Shown one piece after another: positions 33,092 through 42,447 of a stretch of 64,000 bases of DNA. Numbering within the stretch: position 1 is the stretch's first letter; every line of letters begins with the position of its first letter. Location: positions 117,131-181,130 of the forward strand of contig DYBQ01000002.1 of the NCBI GenBank assembly GCA_019418545.1, given 5' to 3'. The stretch comes from Clostridiales bacterium (GTDB taxonomy: Bacteria > Bacillota > Clostridia > Oscillospirales > Acutalibacteraceae). Below the pieces are notes generated by a model that worked only from the letters and a program-made list of their open reading frames with translations, did not search any database and was not told the DNA's origin. The position numbers were made by a program, and so were the translations under genes.

Positions 33092-33170
33092 GTTATCATA
33101 AACTTCTTTTTTCGTCAAGCTCTTTCTTGATTTTTATAAGTCTATTTCAAAGCGAAAATCTCATTGCAAT

Positions 33171-33208
33171 AATAAACAGCGGCTATTTAAACATAGCCGC
33201 TGTTTATT
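33171..33208 (-). terminator. terminator of M23 peptidase gene
   Basis: Arms AATAAACAGCGGCTAT and ATAGCCGCTGTTTATT, perfect over 16 bases. Confidence 0.85.
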
Positions 33209-33221
33209 TGCTCTATTTTTA

Positions 33222-34496
33222 TTATCGATAAGGTAGTACAATTTCCGGATTAATCCGTTCGCCATTTTCCCACAATTCAAAATGCAGATGGGCTCCATAA
33301 GAATCGCCTGTATTCCCTACATATCCTATAATCTGTCCCTGTTCTACATATTGGCCAGTTGTTACTGCTACCCGACTCATATGGGCATATTGGGTTGCAT
33401 ATCCGTCATCGTGACCAATCATGACATGATAACCCCAACCATAGCCCCATTCATCTGCTGTATAAGCGGTTAATACGACTCCGCTTTGGGCTGCTACTAT
33501 AGGTTGTCCATAAATACCAGCACCGATAATATCAATCCCCTTATGGGCACGCCCACCTTCATACCAGCCGTCACCTACTTTGGTAAAACCTGGGACTGGC
33601 CATATGTATCCGCTGGAAGATGGCGGGACTGTTGGGGATGGTGTCGCAGAGCTACCACCGCTATCTGGCACGTTAGGTTGAGGAGCTGGCGTAGCTTCCG
33701 GGGTGGGAGTCGGCGTAGCTTCTGCTTTTTCCTTTTCTGCCAGCCACTGTTTTTGAATTTCAGCCAGCTGCTGAATCAACTCTTCTTTCTGCTCTTCCGC
33801 ATCGTCAATTTGTTGTGTAACATCCTGTTGGTTTTCTTTTAGTTCCTCCAATACGCGGGCACTTTCGTCTTGAAGAGAGGTTAATTCGTCTTTTTTCTCT
33901 TCCAATGTTGTCCGCAGAGTACTGGCTTCTTCCCTATCAGATTCCAACAATTCTTTTTGAGATGCCATCTCTTCCATTTGTGAGCGGATAGAATCCATCA
34001 ATTGCGTATCATGACGGGTAATTGCTGACATCAATTCTGCCTTTTGTGCCAAATCCGGAAGACTTTCTGCATTTAAAATAATTTCCAGTGTTCCAGCATT
34101 CCCCAGCTTATACAAAGCACATAACCGCTCTTTTAACGTGTCAAAATCCGTGTCCAATTGCGTTTGTGCGTCGCTTAACTCATCTTGTAACTGAACAATT
34201 TCGCTATCCAACTGACTTAAACGCTCATTAGCAGTATCAATTTGTGTTTCCACAACATCAATTTGTTCCACCAGAGAATTATAATATTCTTGCTGCCGAG
34301 CTTCATCGTCTTTCAATTGTTCCAGTCTTTCATTTAGTGCTTTACTGCGGTCTTCCAATTCCTGCTGCTGTTGCTGCAGCTCACTTTTTTGTCCTTCCAA
34401 ATCAGACAAAACATCCGCATTTACACTTCCTGCCAAGCAAAAAACAGCCAAAATTGCTGCCAAAGCTTTGTGTAACTTTTTTCTTTTTCTTTTCAA
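33222..34496 (-). CDS. secreted M23 peptidoglycan peptidase with coiled coil (EnvC/CwlO-like)
   Basis: A 424-residue exported protein: signal peptide (to about ADVL), a long Gln/Glu/Leu-rich coiled coil (~30-265), a Thr-Pro-rich linker, then a LytM/M23 domain (~300-424). Zinc ligands fit HKGIDI and HLHFE, and GYHVMIGHDDG is the usual strand. Such proteins cut peptide cross-links or regulate other hydrolases in division or sporulation. I chose the TTG at 34496 because AGGAGG lies eight bases upstream; the GTG three codons earlier touches the site, and a nearby ATG is out of frame. Confidence 0.85.
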   Translation of the reverse strand: MKRKRKKLHKALAAILAVFCLAGSVNADVLSDLEGQKSELQQQQQELEDRSKALNERLEQLKDDEARQQEYYNSLVEQIDVVETQIDTANERLSQLDSEIVQLQDELSDAQTQLDTDFDTLKERLCALYKLGNAGTLEIILNAESLPDLAQKAELMSAITRHDTQLMDSIRSQMEEMASQKELLESDREEASTLRTTLEEKKDELTSLQDESARVLEELKENQQDVTQQIDDAEEQKEELIQQLAEIQKQWLAEKEKAEATPTPTPEATPAPQPNVPDSGGSSATPSPTVPPSSSGYIWPVPGFTKVGDGWYEGGRAHKGIDIIGAGIYGQPIVAAQSGVVLTAYTADEWGYGWGYHVMIGHDDGYATQYAHMSRVAVTTGQYVEQGQIIGYVGNTGDSYGAHLHFELWENGERINPEIVLPYR

Positions 34497-34626
34497 TCCA
34501 TGCACCTCCTACAGGTATACATAATTCGTCAACTATTACCAGTATACAGACTTTTTTCCATTTTTTCAACCCCAAATCAATCAGTTTTGCTGATAAAGTT
34601 GTATCTTTTTTGATACAAAAAACAAA

Positions 34627-34651
34627 CCGCAGCAGAAAATCTCTGCTGCGG
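34627..34651 (-). terminator. terminator of Pro/Thr-rich stalk gene
   Basis: CCGCAGCAG and CTGCTGCGG pair perfectly; on the minus strand TTTGTTTTTT follows. Confidence 0.8.
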
Positions 34652-34675
34652 TAATAGACTTTTCACCTGTCATAT

Positions 34676-35350
34676 TTAGCGATAGCGGTTGCGATAATTA
34701 TCCCGATAGTATCTATCACTTAGAAGACGTCCTTTTTTGCGGCGTCCAGGCTTGCTGGTACGATACCGTTTGCGTCCAGAACCACCTCTGGGACCATAAC
34801 GATTACTAAGCAAAACCAGTAACACCACGACAATTCCCAGCGCAATGCAGACCCAAGCCATAATCCCAATAAAGTTTACCTGACGATTATCTATCTGTGA
34901 TACTGTTACCGATACTCCGCCATCATAACCCCCTGTTACAGCAGAAGACAATTCTTCTTCCGATGAAGATGGTTCGGGCGTTGGTGTTGGACTGGGAGTT
35001 GGTGTGGCCGTAGGGGAAGGTGCAGCAGAAGAAACTGGAGTATAGGTATTAGTGGTCTGACTGCTGCTGGTGTTATTTCCTTGTGTCGGACGAGTAGTTG
35101 CACGTGGAGTAGGTGTAGGGGTTGGAACTGGAGTTACTATTGGAGTCGCCACAGGTGTAGGAGTTGGTGTAAGTTCTGGCTCTGGCGTTTCCTGAGGCTC
35201 TGGCGTGTTGTCAGGTTCCTCCGATGGTTCTGTTTCTGTCTGCGTCTCTGTATAGGTTTGGGGCAGCGATTCTGCTGCCACCGGGCATACAACTGCTGTT
35301 ATTATAAGCATACACAGTAAAAGGCCAATTGCCTTTTCTTTTTTTATCAT
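34676..35350 (-). CDS. Pro/Thr-rich membrane stalk protein, unknown function
   Basis: A 224-residue protein with a signal peptide, a ~100-residue stalk rich in Thr-Pro repeats (PTPTPVATP and similar), one membrane segment near 165-187 (GIMAWVCIALGIVVVLLVLL) and a strongly basic cytoplasmic tail (GRKRYRTSKPGRRKKGR). The expected topology is type I: stalk outside, tail inside. No family recognised. GGAGG lies seven bases before the ATG at 35350. It sits among the M23 peptidase and spoIIP, which also have Thr-Pro linkers, so an envelope role is likely. The 199 bases upstream hold no gene that I can see. Confidence 0.75.
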   Translation of the reverse strand: MIKKEKAIGLLLCMLIITAVVCPVAAESLPQTYTETQTETEPSEEPDNTPEPQETPEPELTPTPTPVATPIVTPVPTPTPTPRATTRPTQGNNTSSSQTTNTYTPVSSAAPSPTATPTPSPTPTPEPSSSEEELSSAVTGGYDGGVSVTVSQIDNRQVNFIGIMAWVCIALGIVVVLLVLLSNRYGPRGGSGRKRYRTSKPGRRKKGRLLSDRYYRDNYRNRYR

Positions 35351-35549
35351 TCCGGCACCTCCAGAACACCCGTTATTTATCATAAAATCGCCAGCTCATA
35401 TTGGCGTATAAACTTCCATTCTGGAATCATTATATCAGATTTACGACAAAAAACAACTATTCTCTCATAGAGAAACCTTTCATTTTTGCAATTTTCAAAA
35501 AAAAATTACATTTTCTTTGTAAATCTCTATCCGATTATGAGATTTTAAC

Positions 35550-35849
35550 CTATTTCTGCAGATTCTCCTTTACGCTCTGTAATTTTTCTTCCACATATTC
35601 CACAAAGTTATCCACTAAAGTCAAGTCTATATCTCCTTCCATCCCTAAAACATCTATGTGCATAATCGTTCGATTTCCTATTACCGTAGAAACACTGACT
35701 GCCGGAGTTGCATCTCCCAGTGCCATTTTACGACTTCTAACATCCACAACCGCCATGCCCCATAAAAGAACGATTAGACTTATGGTAATTGCAAAGGGAA
35801 TCCAAAACCATGATTTGCTGCTCTTTTGATTTTTTATTTTTGTTTTCAT
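35550..35849 (-). CDS. small single-pass membrane protein, unknown function
   Basis: A 99-residue protein: basic N-terminus, membrane segment about residues 15-35 (WFWIPFAITISLIVLLWGMA), then an outside domain with SVSTVIGNRTIMHIDVLGME and a C-terminal helix. The ribosome site is weak (GAAACGG). No family recognised. It lies between spoIIP and the stalk-protein gene on the same strand, so sporulation or envelope work is plausible but unproven. Confidence 0.65.
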   Translation of the reverse strand: MKTKIKNQKSSKSWFWIPFAITISLIVLLWGMAVVDVRSRKMALGDATPAVSVSTVIGNRTIMHIDVLGMEGDIDLTLVDNFVEYVEEKLQSVKENLQK

Positions 35850-35947
35850 TTTATCCGTTTCTTTCTCTTATTTTTTCTATATTCCAAGCCGGTTTCTATT
35901 CTTTTCTCAGTATGGACTTCATTTTCTTTTAATATACATCGTTTCAT

Positions 35948-37039
35948 TTATTTCATAAGTTCTTGAAGAGTTTTTACCAACACTTCCCCAAACAAAGAAC
36001 CAGTATAAGATGCTTCTTCCAATGTATTCACTTCTGTGCCAAACTCGACTAACAAAGAACCCGTCGTTAAATTTTCATTATAAACACGATTGCAAAAATT
36101 CAGCGGCCGAGCTAAGCCTGGATATAAATCAGCCGCAGTTTTTTGCAATTGAAGGGCTAAATGTAAATTCTCCTTCCAATTCGGAAATCCCAAAGTACCG
36201 TCATCATCGCAACCGGTTAAAATCATAAATTGAGCAGCTTTTTTCCCATTTATCACAGCTGTAGGTTTTACACGTGCGCTGTCTCCACCTCCAATTGCAT
36301 CGCGATGAATATCTAACGTGATTTGAATAGACGGATATTTCTCCAAATTCTTTTTCATCGTTTCTGCTGAACGGGTATAGCCGCCTGTATAGGCTGGATA
36401 ATCATGAACTGTCGTATCATGGATTACTCCAAATCCTGCTGCCTTTAGTTTCGCTTCAATCGCATTCCCTACCATTACAACATTTTTGCTTTCATCTTGG
36501 CTTCTGGTAGGTGTCCCCTCATAATACCATGCACTTTCTTCCTCCAAATATCCCTCAGTCGTATGTGTATGATAAATCAATACCATTGGGGTACCGTCTG
36601 CTTTTATATCCAAATCGGGTTTTTCTTCTAATTCACTGGAAAAATCCAAGTCTTGTTTTGTGCTGTTTCGTATATAAAAATTTTCAACTTGCTCCCCGCC
36701 ACCCATTTGTGTTTCTGAAATTTCATAAGCCTTTGCTCCAGGCTTTGGTGTTGGAACCGGGGTTGGTTCTGGTGTAGCGGAAGGAGTTGGCTCTGGTGTG
36801 GCAGTTGCTTGCGGTACTTCTGTTGTCAGCGAATCCATTTCTATCAGCTGCTCTTCTTGAGAAGGACTTCCTTCTGCATATACCTCTTGTGCTGCCTTGG
36901 GAAGCAACAAATCTGCTGTGACCAAAGCCGCACTTTCCCCATTAAACATTGGTAATAACCTTGCTCCAAAGCATCCAGCCGCCGCCAATATGGTTATGAT
37001 TGATAAAGCCCGCATCGCCCATGGGATTTTTGCTGACAT
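35948..37039 (-). CDS. spoIIP: stage II sporulation protein P (SpoIIP)
   Basis: A 363-residue membrane-anchored amidase/endopeptidase that, with SpoIID and SpoIIM, thins septal peptidoglycan during engulfment of the forespore. One N-terminal segment (~10-26) and a Thr-Pro-Glu linker (~75-105) precede the amidase domain (~155-363). Key motifs are LIYHTHTTEGY, LDIHRDAIGG and LLVEFGTEVNTLEEA, with zinc-binding His/Glu. It shows the organism is, or descends from, a spore former. A GGGG site lies about ten bases before the ATG. Confidence 0.92.
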   Translation of the reverse strand: MSAKIPWAMRALSIITILAAAGCFGARLLPMFNGESAALVTADLLLPKAAQEVYAEGSPSQEEQLIEMDSLTTEVPQATATPEPTPSATPEPTPVPTPKPGAKAYEISETQMGGGEQVENFYIRNSTKQDLDFSSELEEKPDLDIKADGTPMVLIYHTHTTEGYLEEESAWYYEGTPTRSQDESKNVVMVGNAIEAKLKAAGFGVIHDTTVHDYPAYTGGYTRSAETMKKNLEKYPSIQITLDIHRDAIGGGDSARVKPTAVINGKKAAQFMILTGCDDDGTLGFPNWKENLHLALQLQKTAADLYPGLARPLNFCNRVYNENLTTGSLLVEFGTEVNTLEEASYTGSLFGEVLVKTLQELMK

Positions 37040-37145
37040 CCATACATTTCCCCTTTGTATCAGTAGTGCCTATTGGTACCTTTCTCCTACTATATGACAC
37101 AAGGGGCGTGAGATAGAACCAAGCAAAGCTTTTTATCATAAAAAA

Positions 37146-37180
37146 AATAGCCAGCATCCCATCGTTTGGGATACTGGCTA
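37146..37180 (-). terminator. terminator of citrate synthase gene
   Basis: ATAGCCAG and CTGGCTAT, with an inner ATCCCA/TGGGAT stem, followed on the minus strand by TTTTTTT. Confidence 0.85.
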
Positions 37181-37219
37181 TGAAATGTTTAAAAAACAGT
37201 ATTTCCTGTTTTTCAGGAA

Positions 37220-38584
37220 TTACTTGCGTTCTTCCATAGGAATATATACTCTTTCTTCTTGTACAGAACGATAAGCAGGACGAATAATCTTTCCTGCATT
37301 GCTCAATTCCTCAATGCGATGAGCACTCCATCCTGCAATACGGGCGATTGCAAAAATAGGAGTATATAGCTCCAGCGGCAAATCCAGCATGCTGTAAATA
37401 AATCCGCTGAAAAAGTCAACATTCGGGCTTACGCCTTTATAAATCTTTCTTTCCTGTGCAATAATTTGTGGCGCCAATCTTGCAATAGCAGCATACAAAT
37501 TGTATTCTTCCATCCGGCCCTTTTCTTCTGACAAGCTCTTAACAAAGGATTCCATAACCTTTGCACGGGGGTCAGAGAGGGAATATACTGCATGACCCAT
37601 ACCATAAATCAGGCCAGCTTTATCGAAGGCTTCTTTATGCAGCAAACGGCGCAAATATGCACTGATTTCCTCTTCGTCTGTCCAGTCTTTTACGACCGTT
37701 TTCAAATCTTCCAGCATCTGTACCACTTTTATGTTAGCACCGCCATGTCTGGGGCCCTTCAGAGAACCTAATGCTGCTGCAATGGCAGAATATGTGTCAG
37801 TACCGGAGGACGATACCACATGGGTAGTGAAAGTGGAGTTATTGCCGCCGCCATGTTCAGCATGTAAAATTAAAGCAATATCCAGTACCCGTGCCTCCAA
37901 CATGGTATATTTACAATCGGGGCGCAAAATATGCAGAATATTTTCCGCTGTAGACAGCTCTGCCATAGGGGAATGGATATAAAGGCTCTGCCCATCATGA
38001 TAATGACGATATGCCTGATATCCATAAACAGACAACAGCGGGAACAATGCTATCAACTGCAAGCACTGCCGCAGGACATTTGGAATACTGATGTCACTGG
38101 CAAAATCATCATAGGAATACAGTGTCAAAACACTTCTCGCCAGTGTATTCATCATATCGCGACTGGGAGCTTTCATAATAATATCCCGCACAAAACTGGT
38201 AGGCAGGCTGCGGTAATTGGCAAGCAGCTGATTAAAATTCACCAATTGCTCTTGTGTGGGCAATTCGCCAAACAAAAGCAAATAGGTAGTTTCTTCAAAA
38301 CCGAAACGATGGTCCTGCACACAGCCACGAATGATGTCCTCTACATTCACGCCGCGATAAAACAATTGACCCTCGCAAGGAACCTCTTCCCCATTTACTT
38401 TTTTGGTGGCACGCACCTCGGAGATTTCTGTCAAACCAGCCAGAACACCCTTACCATTTAAATCCCGGAGTCCACGCTTGACATCATATTTTCCATACAG
38501 CTCGGGGTCTATTTTTCCATTCTTTTGGCACAACTCTGCCAGCCGCTGGATTTCGGGAGTAATTTCTGAATATACATTTGCCAT
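37220..38584 (-). CDS. gltA: citrate synthase
   Basis: A 454-residue enzyme condensing acetyl-CoA and oxaloacetate. HAEHGGGNNSTF and KGPRHGGAN contain the substrate-binding His residues, GMGHAVYSLSDPR the catalytic His, and VDFFSGFIYSMLDLP the catalytic Asp. It is longer than the compact ~375-residue type, with an N-terminal helical extension. It stands alone, with no aconitase or isocitrate dehydrogenase nearby; in Clostridia such genes often feed glutamate synthesis. A 2-methylcitrate synthase cannot be fully excluded. Confidence 0.92.
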   Translation of the reverse strand: MANVYSEITPEIQRLAELCQKNGKIDPELYGKYDVKRGLRDLNGKGVLAGLTEISEVRATKKVNGEEVPCEGQLFYRGVNVEDIIRGCVQDHRFGFEETTYLLLFGELPTQEQLVNFNQLLANYRSLPTSFVRDIIMKAPSRDMMNTLARSVLTLYSYDDFASDISIPNVLRQCLQLIALFPLLSVYGYQAYRHYHDGQSLYIHSPMAELSTAENILHILRPDCKYTMLEARVLDIALILHAEHGGGNNSTFTTHVVSSSGTDTYSAIAAALGSLKGPRHGGANIKVVQMLEDLKTVVKDWTDEEEISAYLRRLLHKEAFDKAGLIYGMGHAVYSLSDPRAKVMESFVKSLSEEKGRMEEYNLYAAIARLAPQIIAQERKIYKGVSPNVDFFSGFIYSMLDLPLELYTPIFAIARIAGWSAHRIEELSNAGKIIRPAYRSVQEERVYIPMEERK

Positions 38585-38682
38585 TGGATTTTCCGTCCTT
38601 TCTCATTTTCATTCAGGGCGCGACCCGGCATTTCCGATACTGTTGCCCTATTTTCCATACTGTTTTCTACTATTATTTTACA

Positions 38683-38691
38683 AGTATAGCA
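38683..38691 (-). promoter_or_regulatory. possible extended -10 of citrate synthase promoter
   Basis: TGCTATACT on the minus strand, 99 bases before the start codon, fits an extended -10 without a clear -35. Apart from this and one terminator, the 349 bases between this gene and the next hold nothing I recognise. Confidence 0.35.
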
Positions 38692-38867
38692 CACTTTTCG
38701 GAAAAATCCCATGTATTTTTTGTGAATTTATATATGTGATAATCAAATTTCTAATTTTTTTGAACTACTTTCTAAAAAACAGGTATGAATTTCTATACAA
38801 TTTATGCAAAAAACAATTATTTTTCCCGTTATTTTAGGTTTCTCAAAAGCAATACCCATTCTAAAAA

Positions 38868-38901
38868 AGCTGCTCTGCGGTATTAATACCGCAGAGCAGC
38901 T
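38868..38901 (-). terminator. palindromic terminator
   Basis: A 34-base perfect palindrome with arms AGCTGCTCTGCGGTATT, then TTTTTT on the minus strand; it ends the flavodoxin-like gene. Confidence 0.85.
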
Positions 38902-38933
38902 GAAAATATATACGTAAAAAGGAATCTGGAGAA

Positions 38934-39353
38934 TTACTTCAACTTGTTCTGGACGACATTCTGAGCCCAATCCAAAGCCTTCTGTACGTCAGCATCCGTC
39001 AAAGACCCCTTTTTGAAGAAGGAGCTCTTCACTTCCAAGGTCAGCACATCTTCTACCATATGTACTCCATGGCCTTCCAATACGCTCTGAATATCTTTGA
39101 GCATATCCGGATTGCCATTCACCAGATAAAAAGCAACATTCTTCGTGCGGGTAGGATTTAAGTCGCTGCAGAAATGCTCCACAGGTCCAGGCAATTTACC
39201 AGAAGATTCTACACCAACAAAAACAACCTTTTCGCCCTCGCAAGGATATGCAGGGGGAATCTGGTCACATACGCACTGGAACACACGTCCAATTTCAGAT
39301 GCGGCAGGCTGAACAATTCCATGTTTGGAAAAATGCAGAGATTTTGCTTTCAT
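38934..39353 (-). CDS. flavodoxin-like fold protein
   Basis: A 139-residue protein, MKAKSLHFSKHGIVQPA onward. KVVFVGVESSGKLPGPVEHF followed by AFYLVNGNPD has the strand-loop-helix rhythm of a flavodoxin-like domain. However, the classic T/SxTGNT phosphate loop is absent, so FMN binding is uncertain. The start is the ATG at 39353, with GGAGG eight bases upstream. It is a single gene with its own terminator. I give only a fold-level call. Confidence 0.55.
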   Translation of the reverse strand: MKAKSLHFSKHGIVQPAASEIGRVFQCVCDQIPPAYPCEGEKVVFVGVESSGKLPGPVEHFCSDLNPTRTKNVAFYLVNGNPDMLKDIQSVLEGHGVHMVEDVLTLEVKSSFFKKGSLTDADVQKALDWAQNVVQNKLK

Positions 39354-39526
39354 GTATGATTCCTCCAAAATTAAAAATAAGTGATTATTTTTTATTATAG
39401 CACGATTCTTTAAATAATTCTGTAATTTTTCAAGAATTGTTGTTCAAAATATCTCTATATATTTTGGAGTAAATCAATAAAATTTGTTTCCTATCCCTCT
39501 GATTTTCCTTAAAAACTTGTCAAAAG

Positions 39527-40582
39527 TTAAAAAATATCCCGGACAGCCTGACCACTTTGTGCAGAACGGAAGACCGCCTCCATCAATTTCATAACCCGCA
39601 TGATTTGGTCATGACGAACCAGCTGCTCTTCCTCACCACGGCAGGCACGAATGACATTGCGATAGAAATCACGGACATCAGCATGAACTTCCGGCAGCGG
39701 GAAGGTATCGATGGTTTCATCTGTGCGGGGAGCCATGGTTTTGGTCAGACCAGCAGCCGTTACTACCGGCACGGCATCGCGGTTTTCCCAATTGGACACC
39801 ATGACGATTTTGCCGCTGCAATCCCAATCATAAATCACTGCAGAGCCGTTTTCTCCTTGCATATACCACCGGGGCAGGCTGATAAAATTGCTGGTTCCCA
39901 CTTCTACATGCACATCCAGATTTCCTTCAAAAGACAGCAAAATTTTGAATCCATCGTCCACTGCTTCGTTGGTGACATTGGACAGTCTTGCATAGACAGA
40001 CAACAAAGGCTTATCCACCATCATCATAACTTGGTCCAGCAGATGTACACCCCAGTCCAGCACCATGCCGCCGCCATGCTCCTTCTGGTTGCGCCAATCG
40101 CCGGGAATGCCGCGGGAGCCATGGACACGTGACTCAATATTGAATACCCGTCCCAACGTGCCCTCATCATAGAGTTTCTTCATGGTGAGAAAATCCTCAT
40201 CCCAACGGCGATTCTGGTGCACAGTGAAAATTACTCCGTACTTCTTGGAAGCCTCAATCATATCCTGCAGTTCTTCATGATTCAGGCATACCGGCTTTTC
40301 GCAAATCACATTTTTTCCATGCTTCATGCAGTCAATACAAACATCATGATGCAAATCATTGGGAATTGCTACTGTGACCACCTGTACTGCCGAATCATTG
40401 AGAAGCTCTTCCCGGGAGGCATAGGCATGGATTCCTGCCCGCTCTGCTGCTGCATTGCGCTCTGGCAAAATGTCATATACTCCGCACAGAGTTAGTTCCT
40501 CCATGGTTTTCAGCTGACGCGCATGCCAAGAGCCCATTCCGCCATATCCTATAATTGCTGCGCCAAATTTTTCGTTGCTCAT
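39527..40582 (-). CDS. Gfo/Idh/MocA oxidoreductase (keto-sugar type)
   Basis: A 351-residue NAD(P)-dependent sugar dehydrogenase. The Rossmann loop is AAIIGYGGMGSWHARQL (residues ~7-23); the catalytic Lys motif is VICEKPVCLN near 95. The C-terminal alpha/beta domain has GGGMVLDWGVHLLDQ, with the conserved DxGxHxxD pattern. The start is MSNEKFG at 40582. It is the last gene of a LacI-led operon with a second dehydrogenase and two isomerases. Members act on inositols, glycosides or keto sugars; the exact substrate is not readable. Confidence 0.85.
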   Translation of the reverse strand: MSNEKFGAAIIGYGGMGSWHARQLKTMEELTLCGVYDILPERNAAAERAGIHAYASREELLNDSAVQVVTVAIPNDLHHDVCIDCMKHGKNVICEKPVCLNHEELQDMIEASKKYGVIFTVHQNRRWDEDFLTMKKLYDEGTLGRVFNIESRVHGSRGIPGDWRNQKEHGGGMVLDWGVHLLDQVMMMVDKPLLSVYARLSNVTNEAVDDGFKILLSFEGNLDVHVEVGTSNFISLPRWYMQGENGSAVIYDWDCSGKIVMVSNWENRDAVPVVTAAGLTKTMAPRTDETIDTFPLPEVHADVRDFYRNVIRACRGEEEQLVRHDQIMRVMKLMEAVFRSAQSGQAVRDIF

Positions 40583-40604
40583 TCTACTCCGTTCCTTTCT
40601 CACA

Positions 40605-40656
40605 AGAACCGGGGCCTGCGGTTTTACATCATTGTAAAAGCGCAAGCCCTCGTTCT
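40605..40656 (-). other. long intercistronic hairpin
   Basis: Two 24-base arms (starting AGAACCGGGGCCTGCGG and AGAACGAGGGCTTGCGC) pair at 20 positions around a four-base loop, 22 bases before the next start codon. There is no T run, so it could control stability or translation of the last gene. Confidence 0.55.
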
Positions 40657-40684
40657 TTTTCAATTGCTGCTTCGTGCAGGTGGT

Positions 40685-41659
40685 TTATGCCCACCACATA
40701 TTGCTCATTTTGTCCTCGAAAGTCAAAACACCTTTCAGGAACTCCACAGCTTTGCACAGGCCCTCGTTCTGGCTCATCAGGCTGTCTTCGTGCTCGATGC
40801 TGATGGCATAGTCATAGCCCACCATACGCAGGGCGCTAATCATATCCTTCCAATAGAGTGTATCATTGCCATAACCACAGCTGCGGAAAATCCAGGAACG
40901 ATGAATTTCATCGCCATAGGGATGGGTATCCAGTACACCATTGACAGCGGTATTATACTTGTCCACACGGGTATCCTTGGCGTGGAAATGAAAAATCGCG
41001 TTTTCCTTGCCCAGCTCGCGGATACAGGCTACCGGGTCCATTCCCTGCCAAATCAGATGGCTGGGGTCAAAGTTGGCGCCGATTTCCGGACCTACCGCAT
41101 GACGCAGCTTCAGCAGAGAATGGGTGTTGTAAACGCAGAATCCGGGATGCAGCTCCAAAGCAATTTTGTTTACGCCGTGAGCCTTTGCAAACTCCACCAT
41201 ATCCTTCCAATAGGGAATCAGCACTTCGTTCCACTGCCATTCCAAAATTTGGGAGAAATCCTCCGGCCAGGGGCAGGTGACCCAGTTGGGATATTTGGAA
41301 TTCTCGCTGTCACCCGGACAACCGGAAAATGTGTTAATTTGATGGATTCCAAGCTTTTCTGCCAGTAAGATTGTATCACGAATATCCTTGTCAAATGCAG
41401 CTGCAATTTCCTTGTTGGGATGCACCGGATTGCCGTGGCAGGACAGGGCGCTGATTTCCATATTATATTTGGCAATGGTATCTTTGAATTCCTGCAATTT
41501 TGCATCGTCATTCAGCAGAATAGCGGGGTTGGCATGGGCATTGCCCGGATAGCCGCCGCAGCCAATTTCTACCATCTGAATTCCAAGGCCGCTGAAGTAT
41601 TTTAGTGCTTCGTCCAAAGAAAGATTTGCGACCAGATTAGTCAAAACTCCAAGTTTCAT
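40685..41659 (-). CDS. sugar phosphate isomerase/epimerase (TIM barrel)
   Basis: A 324-residue enzyme of the AP-endonuclease-2-like TIM barrel group (IolE/YcjR type). EIGCGGYPGNAH near the start, ALSCHGNPVHPN, ALELHPGFCVYN, GANFDPSHLIW, FHFHAKDTRVD and SIEHEDSLM supply the metal-binding Glu/Asp/His residues. AAAAGGAG precedes the ATG. Pairs of such isomerases with Gfo/Idh/MocA dehydrogenases are known in 3-keto-glycoside pathways (for example E. coli YcjR with YcjQ and YcjS). That suggests but does not prove an epimerase role here. Confidence 0.85.
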   Translation of the reverse strand: MKLGVLTNLVANLSLDEALKYFSGLGIQMVEIGCGGYPGNAHANPAILLNDDAKLQEFKDTIAKYNMEISALSCHGNPVHPNKEIAAAFDKDIRDTILLAEKLGIHQINTFSGCPGDSENSKYPNWVTCPWPEDFSQILEWQWNEVLIPYWKDMVEFAKAHGVNKIALELHPGFCVYNTHSLLKLRHAVGPEIGANFDPSHLIWQGMDPVACIRELGKENAIFHFHAKDTRVDKYNTAVNGVLDTHPYGDEIHRSWIFRSCGYGNDTLYWKDMISALRMVGYDYAISIEHEDSLMSQNEGLCKAVEFLKGVLTFEDKMSNMWWA

Positions 41660-41691
41660 GATACTCGCTCCTTTTATTCCGATTCTGATTT

Positions 41692-42420
41692 TTAAAGTCC
41701 TAGTTTTTGAACCATATAAGCAAAGCTGTTTTTAGCATCCCGGACAGACTCAGCATCCGGGGCTTCATTTTCGATTTCTGCAATGACCCATTCCACTCCG
41801 ATATCCCGGGCGGTCTCCACAATAGATTTCAAATCGTTGGCACCATCTCCAATGGAAGTCCCTTTTCCGTCCACACCGTCCTTCAGGTGAATCAGGCCTA
41901 CACGGGTGCGATACCGGCGGAGAAATTCACAGGGGTTGTCTCCAGCATGGAACACCCAATAGGTATCTGGTTCCAGCAAACACCACTTGGCAATCTCGTC
42001 AATAGGACGGACATCGTCCAAGGGCTTAAATTCGTGGGCGTGGTTGTGATAGACCACCTTGATGCCATAGGGCGCAGCCTTTTCCTGTGCGGTTTTCATC
42101 ACCCGCTCCAGCCGCTCCAAATCCTCTTTGGTTTCGGTGGGAGAATAGGAACAGCCGATAAAGGGAGTACCAAGCTCATGATGATAGGCGATAATCTCGT
42201 CGATGTCCTTTTCCATACGGTTGACATCTTCGTGACAGCTAACAGAAACCAGTCCCAGCTTTGCAAGGACATCCTTCATCTCGCTTGCGGTCACGCCAAA
42301 GGTACCGGCAAATTCTACGCCCTCATACCCAATTTCAGCGGCAATTTTGAGGGCTTCCAGCAGGCTTTCCCCGTCCTTAACCCGGTCTCGGAAGCTCCAC
42401 ATCTGAATGGCTTTTTTCAT
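41692..42420 (-). CDS. sugar phosphate isomerase/epimerase (TIM barrel, short form)
   Basis: A 242-residue enzyme of the same superfamily as its downstream neighbour but shorter. GYEGVEFAGTFG near 32, SVSCHEDVNR, VVYHNHAHEFKPL near 140 and GLIHLKDGVDGKG near 195 carry the metal ligands. AGGAGG precedes the ATG. It may use a different keto-sugar intermediate from the longer isomerase. No transporter gene is in the cluster, so the substrate enters by another route or comes from another pathway. Confidence 0.85.
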   Translation of the reverse strand: MKKAIQMWSFRDRVKDGESLLEALKIAAEIGYEGVEFAGTFGVTASEMKDVLAKLGLVSVSCHEDVNRMEKDIDEIIAYHHELGTPFIGCSYSPTETKEDLERLERVMKTAQEKAAPYGIKVVYHNHAHEFKPLDDVRPIDEIAKWCLLEPDTYWVFHAGDNPCEFLRRYRTRVGLIHLKDGVDGKGTSIGDGANDLKSIVETARDIGVEWVIAEIENEAPDAESVRDAKNSFAYMVQKLGL

Positions 42421-42447
42421 TTGGCATTCCTCCTGAATGTAACGGGA

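Noticed and set aside
34676..35350. Tandem DNA repeats in the stalk gene as a possible array
   Set aside because: The pattern is explained by Thr-Pro codon runs; there is no constant repeat and spacer as in a CRISPR array.
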